Numbered from the stretch's first letter, positions 7,974-16,792 are shown. The stretch: 64,000 bases of DNA from CAYLPU01 sp964385635 (GCA_964385635.1 CAYLPU010000016.1:1-64000); one strand, 5' to 3'. The notes: a model not told the origin generated them from the letters alone. Made by a program: numbers and translations.

Positions 7974-8975
7974 ATGCATACAAGCCTATATTGGGAAGCG
8001 TTTGCTGAAGCCACCGTCACCCGCTTGGCGCGGCCCGAGCCGGGCGATCCTTTTCTGATCATTACCAGCACCGCTCACGATGTCAGCCTGGCCGAAGCAT
8101 GTCTGGCAGCAGGCATGCGAGCCGGGGCAGACACCCAACTGATTATCAAACCGCGCCGCGTCCGAGGCGCTGCCAGCAAACTAGGCCCTATTCTCTCTGA
8201 CGCCATTCGCGCGAGCAAGTTGATCTTGGATTTATGTGATGAGATTGACACCGACCCAGCGACCATTGAGGCTCGCGGCAAGGGCACGCGCTTGCTCGTC
8301 ACAAATGTGAAGGGCATCGAAGATTACGTGGTTCGTGCTCTCCTGGATGTTGACTACGAAGCGATGACACGTAATGCTAAATTGGTGGCAAGGCTATGGG
8401 ACCAGACCAGGCATTGTCATGTCACATCGCCCCAGGGGACCGACGTGAGCTTCGACCTGATGCCGCGAAAGAGCCTGGTTGGCGATGGCGCTCTCTCCGA
8501 GGATGGAGAAGTTGACTTTTTCCCTGGTGCCCAGGTCTCTACCGCTCCTGTGGAAGAAACGATCAACGGAACGATCGTGGTCGATGCCAGCGACAGTGTG
8601 CAGGGGATCGTTCACACTCCCTACTCTTTTACCATGAAAAACGGTATTATCACTGCTGTTGAGGGTGGGAAGGAGGCCAACGTCATGCGAGATTGGCTTG
8701 AGCGCTGCGATGATGAGAAGATCTACAGGTTATGCCATTTCACTATTGGTCTAAACCCCCAGGCTGGCATCTCTGGCAACATGACTGAAGACGAACGCAT
8801 GCTGGCTGCTGTAGACTTTGGCTTTGGTTATCAGAACCCCGATTTTGGCGGTACCGTAGGGCTGAGTCCCCATCACGAGGACGTCATGTTAGCCACACCG
8901 ACGATCCATCTCGATGGTAAAGAAATGAGCGGAGGCAGCAAACTGAACCCTGAAATGGGGTTTGAGGAGATGTGA
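7974..8975 (+). CDS. M29 aminopeptidase / NicX-fold metalloprotein, paralogue 2
   Basis: The 333-residue protein is the most diverged of the three paralogues in the window. It keeps the shared landmarks QGTDVSFDL, VEETINGTIVVD, YRLCHFTIGLNPQA, VDFGFGYQNPDFGGTVG and a late HHEDVMLATPTIHLDG in which HxD should contribute metal ligands. The N-terminus (SLYWEAFAEATVTRLARPEPGDPFLIIT) differs from the other two. The ATG follows AAGGAGG with good spacing. It lies just downstream of the permeases, so its product may act on the imported compound. Peptidase versus NicX-like ring dioxygenase cannot be resolved from sequence alone. Confidence 0.68.
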   Translation: MHTSLYWEAFAEATVTRLARPEPGDPFLIITSTAHDVSLAEACLAAGMRAGADTQLIIKPRRVRGAASKLGPILSDAIRASKLILDLCDEIDTDPATIEARGKGTRLLVTNVKGIEDYVVRALLDVDYEAMTRNAKLVARLWDQTRHCHVTSPQGTDVSFDLMPRKSLVGDGALSEDGEVDFFPGAQVSTAPVEETINGTIVVDASDSVQGIVHTPYSFTMKNGIITAVEGGKEANVMRDWLERCDDEKIYRLCHFTIGLNPQAGISGNMTEDERMLAAVDFGFGYQNPDFGGTVGLSPHHEDVMLATPTIHLDGKEMSGGSKLNPEMGFEEM

Positions 8976-9002
8976 CCTATTGAGTCTAAAAGGATAAGGA
9001 GT

Positions 9003-9677
9003 ATGAGAACCAAGATCCGAATCTGCGCGACTATACCCCACGCTCAAGGACTCGAACACTGGGGGCCAGTTCACGAGGAGATGATCGCCGAAATTGCTCA
9101 TGAAGGCGTTGAGGTGACTATGGTTGACTTGCCCGATGTCTCCGTGACTTCGGTATCGAGTCAGCATGACGCTGATATCGTCGCAGCAGCCCACACACAG
9201 GCGGCTCTGAGGGCCGAAGCAGAAGGTTTCGACGCAGTAGCCATGGGTTGCTTGATGGAACCTGGAGTCGCTGCTGCCAGGGAGATGCTGAGCATCCCTG
9301 TGGTCGGTGAAGCCCAGGCAGCTATGCATATGGCTACTCTGGTGGCCCGCAAGTTTAGTTTTGTGGGACCCAATGGCGGAGAGTGCGCACCGAAGTTTGA
9401 TCTTGCACGGCGATACGGCTTCTCCGACCATCTAGCATCTGTTAGAGGGGTGGAGGCAGCCTCGCTTTCGTTTGCTGCCGAAGAGGAAGGCTTGGCAGAG
9501 CTTATGATAAGGAAAGCAGAATTGGCCATAGAGGAAGACGGGGCGCGAGCCGTCATAGGCTATGGGAGTCTAAGTGTTATTCGGGCGATGCGCAAAGCCC
9601 TACCAGTACCCGTCATCAACCCCGTCACGGCCGGCATCCTGGTCGCCGAAATGATCATCAGGGCTCGATTGTCCTAA
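9003..9677 (+). CDS. Asp/Glu-hydantoin racemase family protein lacking the second Cys
   Basis: The 224-residue protein has the two-domain Asp/Glu/hydantoin racemase fold. It opens IRICATIPHAQG and has the first active-site region AMGCLMEPG with Cys83. In active two-base racemases a second Cys sits in a GCxG motif; here the matching segment is VIGYGSL, with Tyr187 in that place. Either the protein catalyses a one-base reaction (a lyase or isomerase) or it is not a racemase. The start has AAGGAG 6 bases upstream. It begins 27 bases after the M29-like gene, so the two are probably co-translated and may work on the same compound. A relic of a related gene lies at 19050-19151. Confidence 0.7.
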   Translation: MRTKIRICATIPHAQGLEHWGPVHEEMIAEIAHEGVEVTMVDLPDVSVTSVSSQHDADIVAAAHTQAALRAEAEGFDAVAMGCLMEPGVAAAREMLSIPVVGEAQAAMHMATLVARKFSFVGPNGGECAPKFDLARRYGFSDHLASVRGVEAASLSFAAEEEGLAELMIRKAELAIEEDGARAVIGYGSLSVIRAMRKALPVPVINPVTAGILVAEMIIRARLS

Positions 9678-9748
9678 AGCGAGGTTACTTCTTTCCCCCG
9701 ACTGTGTAGCTGGCAACTAGCAAGGGAACTTAGCGAGGAATGACTGCT

Positions 9749-10468
9749 ATGGAACTGAGAGACAAAGTTGTCGTTGTTACCGGCGCTGGGCGTGGTGCAG
9801 GCCGGTCCATTGCTCTTGCACTGGCACGTGAAGGTGCGCGGTTGGCCCTGGCCTCGCGTACGGAGTCGGAATTGAACGCGGTGCGCGAGGAAGTGAAAAC
9901 GCTGGGCGCAGATGTAATCGCTATTCCGACCGACATCAGCGACCCCAGGCAGGTCGAAGGCCTGGCCCAGGAAACCCTCGAAGCCTTCGGATCCGTTGAC
10001 GTGATCATCAATAACGCTGGGTGGTGTCCTCCACTGCGGCTGGTTCAGGACACGACCATCGAGGATTGGGACTTCGCGATGAACGTGAACGCTCGCGCGC
10101 CGTTTCTGTTGATAAAGGCTTTGCTTCCCACTATGCTGGCCAAACGTAGCGGCCACGTGATCAATATCTCAAGCAATGTCGCCAGGGGGGGGTGCGCAAC
10201 CGCAGGCGCGTATAGCGCGTCCAAGGCTGCCATGTTGGCCCTGGGCGAAAGCCTTCTGGACGAGGTCGCAAAGATGGGTGTCCGGGTGACTAACGTTCTA
10301 CCCGGCACGATGAATACCGGCATGCGTTGGGACGATGACCCGGATTTCCCTCGCGAGACTGTCATGGAACCGGATGATCTCGCACAGGTAGTTGTCAACG
10401 TGTTGAAACTGAATGACTACGTCCTGGTCAAGGAGATCCCGGTGCGCCCAATCGTTCAGGATGACTAG
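9749..10468 (+). CDS. Short-chain dehydrogenase/reductase
   Basis: This is a cytoplasmic NAD(P)-dependent oxidoreductase of the classical SDR family, 239 residues. The cofactor motif TGAGRGAG is near the N-terminus, NNAGW follows at about residue 92, and the active site is ISS...YSASKAA (YxxxK). PG-TMNTGM after the catalytic Lys is also typical. I start at 9749 because GAGGA ends 9 bases upstream; the in-frame ATG at 9740 would abut it directly. The substrate is unknown; the setting suggests an alcohol or keto group produced in the island's pathway. Confidence 0.85.
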   Translation: MELRDKVVVVTGAGRGAGRSIALALAREGARLALASRTESELNAVREEVKTLGADVIAIPTDISDPRQVEGLAQETLEAFGSVDVIINNAGWCPPLRLVQDTTIEDWDFAMNVNARAPFLLIKALLPTMLAKRSGHVINISSNVARGGCATAGAYSASKAAMLALGESLLDEVAKMGVRVTNVLPGTMNTGMRWDDDPDFPRETVMEPDDLAQVVVNVLKLNDYVLVKEIPVRPIVQDD

Positions 10469-10551
10469 CGGCCATTACTGTCAATGTGACAAAACACCAG
10501 TTGCAATCGGAACAGGCGCAGAGCGATTGGTAACTATATAGGTATGTATCT

Positions 10552-11256
10552 ATGCAACGTGTAATGATTACCGGAGCCAGCAGGGGCCTGGGCCTCGAAT
10601 TCGTTCGCCAATGTCTGACACGGGGCGCCCGCGTTTTTGCCGGGTGCCGCAAACCAGAGAACGCCGCGGTTTTACGAATATTGTCCGCCGATCACCCTGG
10701 ACAACTCACTACCCTGGCCTTGGACGTGACGGACGAGGTAACCACTGATGCAGCCGTGGAGGCCATACGTTCCCAGGTAGACGGCCTGGATTTACTCATT
10801 AACGACGCCGGGGCCTTTCCACGCGGTGAGACGATCACCACTCTCGACGCCACAATGATGCTCCAGACATTCCACCTCAACTCCATCGCGCCGATGATCG
10901 TCGCCCAACGCTGCCTCGACCTGTTGCGAGCGGGAAATCATCCGAAAATCGTCAACATTTCCTCGAAGATGGGGTCACTGTGGTGGAAGGAGAAAGAGGG
11001 CGGCGGAGATTACAGTTATTGCAGCAGCAAGGCCGCCCTTAATATGCTCACTCGCACCCTGGCCTTCGATCTACGCTCGGACGGCATCATCGTCGTGGCT
11101 ATGCATCCTGGCTGGGTCCAGACCGATATGGGTGGAAGTGCTGCCGATCTCACACCTGCTGAATCGGTACGCGGTATGCTCAGAGCCATTGAGCGGTTGA
11201 CCGAAGCTGACACCAGCAAGTTCTTTACCTGGGAAGGCCAGGAACATCCTTGGTAA
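10552..11256 (+). CDS. Short-chain dehydrogenase, CsgA/sniffer-like
   Basis: The 234-residue NAD(P)-binding oxidoreductase has TGASRGLG at the N-terminus, a variant NDAG in place of NNAG, and the catalytic YCSSKAAL. The overall pattern, with MHPGWVQTDMGG near the end, matches the C-factor/sniffer group of SDRs. It lies 83 bases after the other SDR on the same strand. No strong ribosome binding site precedes the ATG, so the start is moderately certain. Substrate unknown. Confidence 0.8.
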   Translation: MQRVMITGASRGLGLEFVRQCLTRGARVFAGCRKPENAAVLRILSADHPGQLTTLALDVTDEVTTDAAVEAIRSQVDGLDLLINDAGAFPRGETITTLDATMMLQTFHLNSIAPMIVAQRCLDLLRAGNHPKIVNISSKMGSLWWKEKEGGGDYSYCSSKAALNMLTRTLAFDLRSDGIIVVAMHPGWVQTDMGGSAADLTPAESVRGMLRAIERLTEADTSKFFTWEGQEHPW

Positions 11257-11277
11257 CACTCAGAGTAACACTCAGAA

Positions 11278-11356
11278 GTATCATCTCAATATTCTGGGGC
11301 CAACGTAGGACAAATTGCCAATTTGCCCCACCTTCCCCGACTTATTGAGAGGATAC
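11278..11356. mobile_element. 79-bp nested inverted-repeat element (MITE-like), copy 2
   Basis: This is identical in length to the copy at 5782-5860 and differs by one base (GGAC for GGGC in the inner palindrome, which breaks one pair). It is flanked by the direct repeat ACTCAGAA at 11270-11277 and 11357-11364. The insertion is inside a CTCAGAATAACA-type intergenic phrase. High identity between the copies suggests recent movement or conversion. Confidence 0.75.
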
Positions 11357-11431
11357 ACTCAGAATAACAATGCACTCGCAAGACAGAGCATTGCACATTA
11401 CTAACACATTATCGGAAAGGGAGGAAAATCT

Positions 11432-12649
11432 ATGAATCGCGTACACATAGAGTGTGCCCTTGAGGGAGCCAATAGAACATTACCCAACCCCTACATCCCC
11501 GGCATGGATGTGAGCGATGACGACTGGGGAGCGGCAATATCTGTTGGGAAGGTGCTGTTGGACATTGGGCTGGAAAACGTGCAATTCTCCCCCCCTCTCC
11601 CCCCTACAGGAGGGGATGAAAAGGGAGAACGGGCGGTGTTGAAGCGGACACAGGACTGGCTGGTGGCACTGCTGGAGGCTGGGGCATTGAACCGGCGTGA
11701 GCGGGTCGATGCAGGGAATGTGCTGGCGAGGCTAGGGGACCCACGCTTCCTGGCCAACGCCTGGTACCTGCCCGACAAGCCGCTTTTGGGCTTCGTGGAG
11801 ATTCCGGCAGGGCCGTTTGTGATGGGTGAACTCGAAGAGCAACACGAGGCCACGCTGCCGACGTACTATATCGCTCGCTACCCGGTGACGGTGGCGCAGT
11901 TCAGAGCCTTTGTGGAGGATAGCGATTATCAGCCAGAGGCTCCCGAATGCGTGCAGGGATTGGCTAACCATCCTGTGGTATGGGTGGGCTGGTACGAGGC
12001 GCTAGAATATTGCAGGTGGTTGGGAGAGAAACTGCAAGGCGTAGCCGAAGACCGACTGGCGGAGAGTGATCCGAAAGAAATGGACCGGCAGTTCTGGGAG
12101 GGGCTACGAGATGGAGTATTGGTAGTGATGTTACTGTCGGAAGCGGAGTGGGAGAAGGCAGCACGGGGGACGGATGGACGACGCTATCCCTGGGGTCGTG
12201 AGAGGCCGGACCTGGATCGGGCGAACTATGGCTCACACTTCGGAGAACCGGCAATTGGGACGACGAGCGCGGTGGGGTGTTTCCCCCGTGGTGCGACCCC
12301 AGATGGAATACAGGACCTGGCCGGGAACGTGTGGGAGTATACGCGGACGCTAATGGGAAAGGACTTACTGAAGGGAAAAGAATCCTGGGTGCGATCGTTC
12401 GTTCCCCGCTGGTGGACGCGGAGTTTGTTGGGTGAGAACTGGTTGGGACCTGAGTTCAGATATCCCTACGACCCAGAGGATGGACGGGAAAACTTGGAGG
12501 CCGGGCCGGAGTGGGATAGAGCGGCGCGTGGGGGCTCGTGGACCGTCGATGCCAGGCGACTCCGTTGTGCCTTCCGCGATGGACTGCCCCCGACCAGCCA
12601 CCACAGTGCAGATGGATTCCGGGTAGCAGTGTCACCTATCCGGCTGTGA
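11432..12649 (+). CDS. SUMF1/FGE-sulfatase-type domain protein
   Basis: The 405-residue protein carries a formylglycine-generating-enzyme-like domain from about residue 130: FVEIPAGPFVMGELEEQHEATLPTY, HPVVWVGWYEALEYCRWL, LLSEAEWEKAARG, GIQDLAGNVWEY, RGGSWTVDARRLRCAFRD and GFRVAVSP. The segment ERVDAGNVLARLGDPRF before it is usual in larger bacterial fusions where this domain follows a NACHT or caspase-like part. Here that part is missing, so this may be a C-terminal remnant with a new start. AGGGAGGA precedes the ATG. A C/G-rich palindrome at 11588-11630 is translated in frame as FSPPLPPTGGDEKGE. Its link to the catabolic genes is unclear. Confidence 0.75.
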   Translation: MNRVHIECALEGANRTLPNPYIPGMDVSDDDWGAAISVGKVLLDIGLENVQFSPPLPPTGGDEKGERAVLKRTQDWLVALLEAGALNRRERVDAGNVLARLGDPRFLANAWYLPDKPLLGFVEIPAGPFVMGELEEQHEATLPTYYIARYPVTVAQFRAFVEDSDYQPEAPECVQGLANHPVVWVGWYEALEYCRWLGEKLQGVAEDRLAESDPKEMDRQFWEGLRDGVLVVMLLSEAEWEKAARGTDGRRYPWGRERPDLDRANYGSHFGEPAIGTTSAVGCFPRGATPDGIQDLAGNVWEYTRTLMGKDLLKGKESWVRSFVPRWWTRSLLGENWLGPEFRYPYDPEDGRENLEAGPEWDRAARGGSWTVDARRLRCAFRDGLPPTSHHSADGFRVAVSPIRL

Positions 12650-12746
12650 TCTCTTGCGTTATCCGCGAGAATCTGTGGGACAAGATAAGATGGCATCTTG
12701 TCCTACGTTGGTTGCGGCTGGAGGCCGCGTTATGAGGAGGCTACAA
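12650..12746 (+). repeat. Hairpin leader before amidohydrolase 1
   Basis: Two stems are visible: GGACAAGAT at 12678-12686 with ATCTTGTCC at 12695-12703, and GCGGC/GCCGC at 12714-12728. The flanks GTGGGACAA and TTGTCCTACGTTGG resemble, in reverse orientation, the core of the 79-bp elements, so this may be a diverged third relative. It lies in the leader of the amidohydrolase gene. Confidence 0.45.
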
Positions 12747-13970
12747 ATGAAAACCATCTTGACCAATTGCACCATCATCGACTGCACGGGCAAACCGCCC
12801 ATGACGGACATGACCGTGGTTGTCGAGAATGATAAGATTGCCGAGTTGAAGGCAGGGGTGTACAGCCAGGCAGCCGGAGAAGGGGAGCGCGTCTTAGACC
12901 TGGAGGGAGGGTATGTCCTCCCCGGCCTGTGGAACGTTCATGCCCATTTGGGCGATCTCATCCCCGACCCCAAGTACCTGCTGGAGAGCGAGTCGGCAAT
13001 CGATTATGCTATCCGGGTTGGCCGGAACGCTATGGACGCTCTCCGGGCTGGCATCACCGGCATCCGCATCTTAGGGGAAGACCACTACGCTGACGTCGCC
13101 TGGAAACGGGCTTTCGACGCTGGCGTCTTTGTCGGGCCCCGCCTCTTCGTCTGTGGAAGAGCCCTGTGCATCACAGGTGGGCATGGGCATGGTACGCTGG
13201 GTTCCGTGGAGGTAGACGGTCCCTACGAGATGCGAAAGGCAGTGCGCGAGCAGCTCAAGCACGGTGCGGATCAAATTAAGCTGATGGTCACCGGTGGTGT
13301 CATGACTGCCGGCGAGGGTATGCAGGAGTCCCAATTCCTGCTCGATGAGATCCAGGCTGCGACCGAAGTTGCCCACCAGAAAGGCAAGCGGGTCTGCGTA
13401 CATGCCTGGGGCACCAAGGGGGTCAAGACAGCCATCCGAGGCGGGGTGGACTGCATCGAGCACGGATTGCTGGATGATGAGGCCATCGAAATGATGGTGG
13501 AGAACGATGTGTTTTACGTGCCGACCATCAATGTGACTCAGGACAAAGAGCAAATACTTGAGAGTGGGATGCCCGACTTCATGGTTGAAAAGGCTCTTGG
13601 ATCGGCCAGGCTCCATCGCGAAGGCTTCCAGAAGGCACTGAAGGCCGGGGTAAAGATTGCCTGCGGAGCCGATACCAGTCCCGTCGCGGACTTCACCTTA
13701 CTGGAAATCGAGCACCTGGTGAAAACAGGGATGACAGAGATGGAGACACTGATCAGTGCGACCCGAACAAGCGCCGATCTGTGTGAGGTGGTTGACCGCT
13801 TAGGAACGGTGGAGGTGGGCAAGCTGGCTGATTTAATCGCGGTGTCGGCTGACCCGCTGGAGAACATCTCCAACATCAGGAAACTGAAGATGGTCTTGAA
13901 AGATGGAAACCTGGTAGAGACCAGGGAGCCAGAAGGGTTAGCCGACTTCTGGGAACTGTTTCTCTCCTGA
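12747..13970 (+). CDS. Amidohydrolase, Xaa-Pro dipeptidase / imidazolonepropionase-like, paralogue 1
   Basis: The 407-residue protein is a binuclear-metal amidohydrolase. It shows the small N-terminal beta domain, the HAHLGD metal motif after PGLWNV, a candidate bridging Lys in DQIKLMVTGG, and further ligands in CVHAWG, IEHG and CGADTSP. This set matches the subgroup containing Xaa-Pro/Xaa-Arg dipeptidases and imidazolonepropionase-like enzymes. I chose 12747 because GAGGAGG lies 6 bases upstream and its close paralogue at 15478 begins with the same MKTILTNCTIIDCTG. The frame is open further upstream but crosses a hairpin. The pair of near-duplicates points to hydrolysis of a cyclic or peptide amide in the island's pathway. 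Confidence 0.82.
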   Translation: MKTILTNCTIIDCTGKPPMTDMTVVVENDKIAELKAGVYSQAAGEGERVLDLEGGYVLPGLWNVHAHLGDLIPDPKYLLESESAIDYAIRVGRNAMDALRAGITGIRILGEDHYADVAWKRAFDAGVFVGPRLFVCGRALCITGGHGHGTLGSVEVDGPYEMRKAVREQLKHGADQIKLMVTGGVMTAGEGMQESQFLLDEIQAATEVAHQKGKRVCVHAWGTKGVKTAIRGGVDCIEHGLLDDEAIEMMVENDVFYVPTINVTQDKEQILESGMPDFMVEKALGSARLHREGFQKALKAGVKIACGADTSPVADFTLLEIEHLVKTGMTEMETLISATRTSADLCEVVDRLGTVEVGKLADLIAVSADPLENISNIRKLKMVLKDGNLVETREPEGLADFWELFLS

Positions 13971-13986
13971 TGAGAGGGGTAAAAAT

Positions 13987-14250
13987 ATGAACAACGACAT
14001 TTTGGTCGACATAATAGGCTGGATAGGCGCTATAACAGTTCTCATAGCCTATGCATTGGTTTCCACAAGGAAGATGGAGGGAGACTCGATCGCTTACCAA
14101 CTAATAAACGTGATAGGCAGCCTCTTTCTGCTTATCAATTCGCTCTTTTACAGAGCCTATCCTGTTTTCGGTGTCAATGTTGCATGGGTGGGCATAGGTA
14201 TTTATGCAATTGCTAGAAAAAAGCCCTTGGTACCCCGAAGCAGGGAATGA
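13987..14250 (+). CDS. Small membrane protein, CBU_0592-like
   Basis: The 87-residue protein has three predicted membrane segments: ILVDIIGWIGAITVLIAYAL, the stretch around INVIGSLFLLINSLFY, and GVNVAWVGIGIYAIA. The pattern GWxGA...AYAL...Q..N..G....NS...AYP resembles the CBU_0592-like membrane family of unknown function. It lies 16 bases after the amidohydrolase and has a GAGGGG box before the ATG. No role in the pathway is apparent. Confidence 0.65.
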   Translation: MNNDILVDIIGWIGAITVLIAYALVSTRKMEGDSIAYQLINVIGSLFLLINSLFYRAYPVFGVNVAWVGIGIYAIARKKPLVPRSRE

Positions 14251-14390
14251 CTTGAGCAGAGGAGGAAAATTGGAATTAAGTTGAGCGTTCGTCCGCAAGA
14301 AGGCCGGCAGGTAACCTGCGGGAGGGTTGGCAAGCGCTATTTGACTAGAGGTGGATCGAAGCACCGACACAAACGAAGGGGGTATGCAAA

Positions 14391-15389
14391 ATGGCAGTTC
14401 TGCGATGGGGCGAGTTTGGTGAGGTCGCCGTGCGGATGATGGGACAGGTCAAACCAGGTGAGAACCTCTTGATCGTGGCCAATACCTGGACCAACATGGA
14501 GATCGCTGAGGCCTGCATGATCGCTGGCATCAACGCCAAGGCTAATGCTCAGTTGCTGGTGATCCCGAGAATGCCAGAGACTGACACGCGTGAGTTTAGC
14601 CCGTCAACGGCCGGCGCCATCCAGGGTGCCGACGTGATTGTGGCTCTGTGCGAGGGGATTGTTCACCGGGCCGCGACGCGTAAGGCCCGCGATAAGGGAA
14701 CGCGCATCGTTTCCACCATGCCCAATGGTATTGAAGATTACGTCATCGAGGGCATCCTCGACGTAGACTACGCATTGATGATCCAGGTGTGCGAGAAGAT
14801 ATGTGAACTATGGGAAAAAACTGAAGTCTGCCAGGTGACGTCTCCGCTTGGGACCGACATCAGTTTCCGGCTGCAGGGTCGGCCTGCTCTGGTGGGCGAC
14901 GGCATGGCCACCGAGCCGGGCGAGGCCGACTATTTCCCTGGTGTGGACGCGTCGGTCGCGCCGGTCGAGGAGACAATCAACGGTACCATAGTCATTGACG
15001 GCACCGTCGCACCGGGTGGGCCGGTCAGCGAGCCCATCACCTGCCACCTGGAGAAGGGAGTCATCACCGCGATTGAGGGTGGAGTAGATGCCAACGCCTG
15101 GCGCTCTGCCCTGGAGTCGGTTGATGACCCCAATGCATTCCACCTGTGTCACTTTACTCTGGGGCTGAACCCTCGCGCCAGGATGAGCGGTTATATGCTC
15201 CAGGACGAGCACGTTATGGGCGCTGTCACCTTTGGCTTTGGCGACCAGGATCCGAGCTACAGGGGCATGGTCGGCACCGCCAAGATCCACGCCGATGTGG
15301 TGCTCGTCTCACCCAGCATCACCCTTGATGGCGTGCCGATGTGCGAAAACAACAGGCTGAACCCAGATCTAGACCTGGGTAGACTCTGA
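14391..15389 (+). CDS. M29 aminopeptidase / NicX-fold metalloprotein, paralogue 3
   Basis: The 332-residue protein is a close relative of the gene at 2766, sharing MAVLRWGEFGE, VRMMGQVKPGENLLI, INAKANAQLLVIPRM and TSPLGTDISFRLQGRP. The putative metal-binding end HADVVLVSPSITLDGVPMCENNRLNP is kept. The ATG follows GAAGGGGG. It is directly followed by an amidohydrolase, which is itself a near-duplicate of the one at 12747, so an M29-like plus amidohydrolase unit appears to have been duplicated within the island. The reaction is uncertain, as for paralogue 1. Confidence 0.7.
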   Translation: MAVLRWGEFGEVAVRMMGQVKPGENLLIVANTWTNMEIAEACMIAGINAKANAQLLVIPRMPETDTREFSPSTAGAIQGADVIVALCEGIVHRAATRKARDKGTRIVSTMPNGIEDYVIEGILDVDYALMIQVCEKICELWEKTEVCQVTSPLGTDISFRLQGRPALVGDGMATEPGEADYFPGVDASVAPVEETINGTIVIDGTVAPGGPVSEPITCHLEKGVITAIEGGVDANAWRSALESVDDPNAFHLCHFTLGLNPRARMSGYMLQDEHVMGAVTFGFGDQDPSYRGMVGTAKIHADVVLVSPSITLDGVPMCENNRLNPDLDLGRL

Positions 15390-15477
15390 TCATCCGGACC
15401 AGATTGGTTCTGTAGGCGCAACCTCCACGCTGTGCGCTACAAGAGCAAGCGTCAGATTGCCGATGAGGAGATTATAA

Positions 15478-16764
15478 ATGAAGACCATCTTGACCAATTG
15501 CACTATCATCGACTGCACTGGACAGCCGCCTTTGAACGACATGACTGTCTTCATCGAGGATGACCAGATCACCGGATTGAAGCCAGGAGTCTATCATCCA
15601 GCAGCCGAGGAAGGTGAGACCCGCGTCTTCGACCTGGAGAAAGGGTACGTTCTCCCTGGTCTATGGAACGTCCATGCCCATCTGGGCGACGTCTTCCCCG
15701 ACCCTAAACACCTGTTGTCCAGCGAGTCGGTGATTGATCGGGCTATCCGGGCTGGCCGGAACGCTATAGACGCTCTCCATACTGGCGTCACGGGCATCCG
15801 CGTCGTAGGGGAAGGCGATCTGATTGACTTCTCCTGGAAACAGGCCTTCGACGCCGGTGTCTTCGTCGGGCCTCGTCTCTTCATCTGTGGAAAGGCCATC
15901 CTGGCCACAGGGGGACATGGGCAGGATTTCCCAGGCGGCGTAGAAGTAGACGGTCCCTATGAGATGCGGAAGGCGGTGCGTGAGCAACTCAAGCACGGGG
16001 CAGATCAGATCAAACTGATGGTCACCGGTGGCCATACCGAAATAATTGCCGGTACCGGGACCTATCAGGAATCCCAACTTCTCATGGATGAGTTAAGAGC
16101 GGCCACCGAAGTAGCCCACCAGAAAGGCAAGCGGGTCTGCGCACACGCCGGTAGTCCGGGGATGAAGATGGCCATCCGGGCCAGTGTGGATTGCATTGAG
16201 CACGGATACTACCTGGATGACGAGGCCATTGAGATGATGGTGGAGAACGATGTGTTCTACGTGCCGACCCTGGTCTGCAACCTGGACGGGGAGTGGCTGC
16301 GCGAGAGCGGGATGCTTGAAGTGGATCCCGGCGACGCCAACCTTGGGCTTGCAGGCCGGGTCTTGGTTGCCAAAGGCGAGCAGGTAACTCCTGAATACGC
16401 CAAAGCCCACCGCGAAGGCTTCCAGAAGGCACTGAAAGCCGGCGTCAAGATCGCCTGCGGAGGCGATTCCAACCCCGTCGGGGAATTTGCCCTGCTGGAA
16501 ATCGAACACCTGGCGAGAGCGGGGATGGGGGAGATGGAGGCATTGATCGCCGCGACCCGCACCTGCGCCGACCTGTGCGGAGTGGTTGAAAGGCTGGGGA
16601 CAGTGGAGGTGGGCAAGATGGCCGACTTGATCGTGGTCTCGGCCAATCCGCTGGAGAACATCTCGAACATCAGGAAACTGAAACTAGTCTTGAAGGGTGG
16701 GAAGTTGATAGAGACACAGAAGCCAGAAGGGTTAACCGACTTGCGGGAACTGCTTTTCTTCTGA
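15478..16764 (+). CDS. Amidohydrolase, Xaa-Pro dipeptidase / imidazolonepropionase-like, paralogue 2
   Basis: The 428-residue metal-dependent hydrolase closely matches the protein at 12747 but has about 20 extra residues around the segment ESGMLEVDPGDANLGLAGR. Metal motifs are HAHLGD, DQIKLMVTGG, CAHAGS, IEHG and CGGDSNP. The paralogue has CGADTSP at the last position, so both keep the Asp. GAGGAG precedes the ATG. The difference in the loop that often shapes the active-site mouth could mean the two paralogues prefer different side chains; that is inference. Confidence 0.82.
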   Translation: MKTILTNCTIIDCTGQPPLNDMTVFIEDDQITGLKPGVYHPAAEEGETRVFDLEKGYVLPGLWNVHAHLGDVFPDPKHLLSSESVIDRAIRAGRNAIDALHTGVTGIRVVGEGDLIDFSWKQAFDAGVFVGPRLFICGKAILATGGHGQDFPGGVEVDGPYEMRKAVREQLKHGADQIKLMVTGGHTEIIAGTGTYQESQLLMDELRAATEVAHQKGKRVCAHAGSPGMKMAIRASVDCIEHGYYLDDEAIEMMVENDVFYVPTLVCNLDGEWLRESGMLEVDPGDANLGLAGRVLVAKGEQVTPEYAKAHREGFQKALKAGVKIACGGDSNPVGEFALLEIEHLARAGMGEMEALIAATRTCADLCGVVERLGTVEVGKMADLIVVSANPLENISNIRKLKLVLKGGKLIETQKPEGLTDLRELLFF

Positions 16765-16792
16765 TTAGAGTATCTATTCTTGAGAGGCCAAG

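Noticed and set aside
2766..9677. Nicotinate (2,5-dihydroxypyridine) pathway from NicX-fold plus maleate-isomerase-like genes
   Set aside because: The fold similarity fits, but there is no nicotinate hydroxylase, formylmaleamate deformylase or maleamate amidase, and the racemase-like protein lacks the second Cys needed for maleate isomerase.
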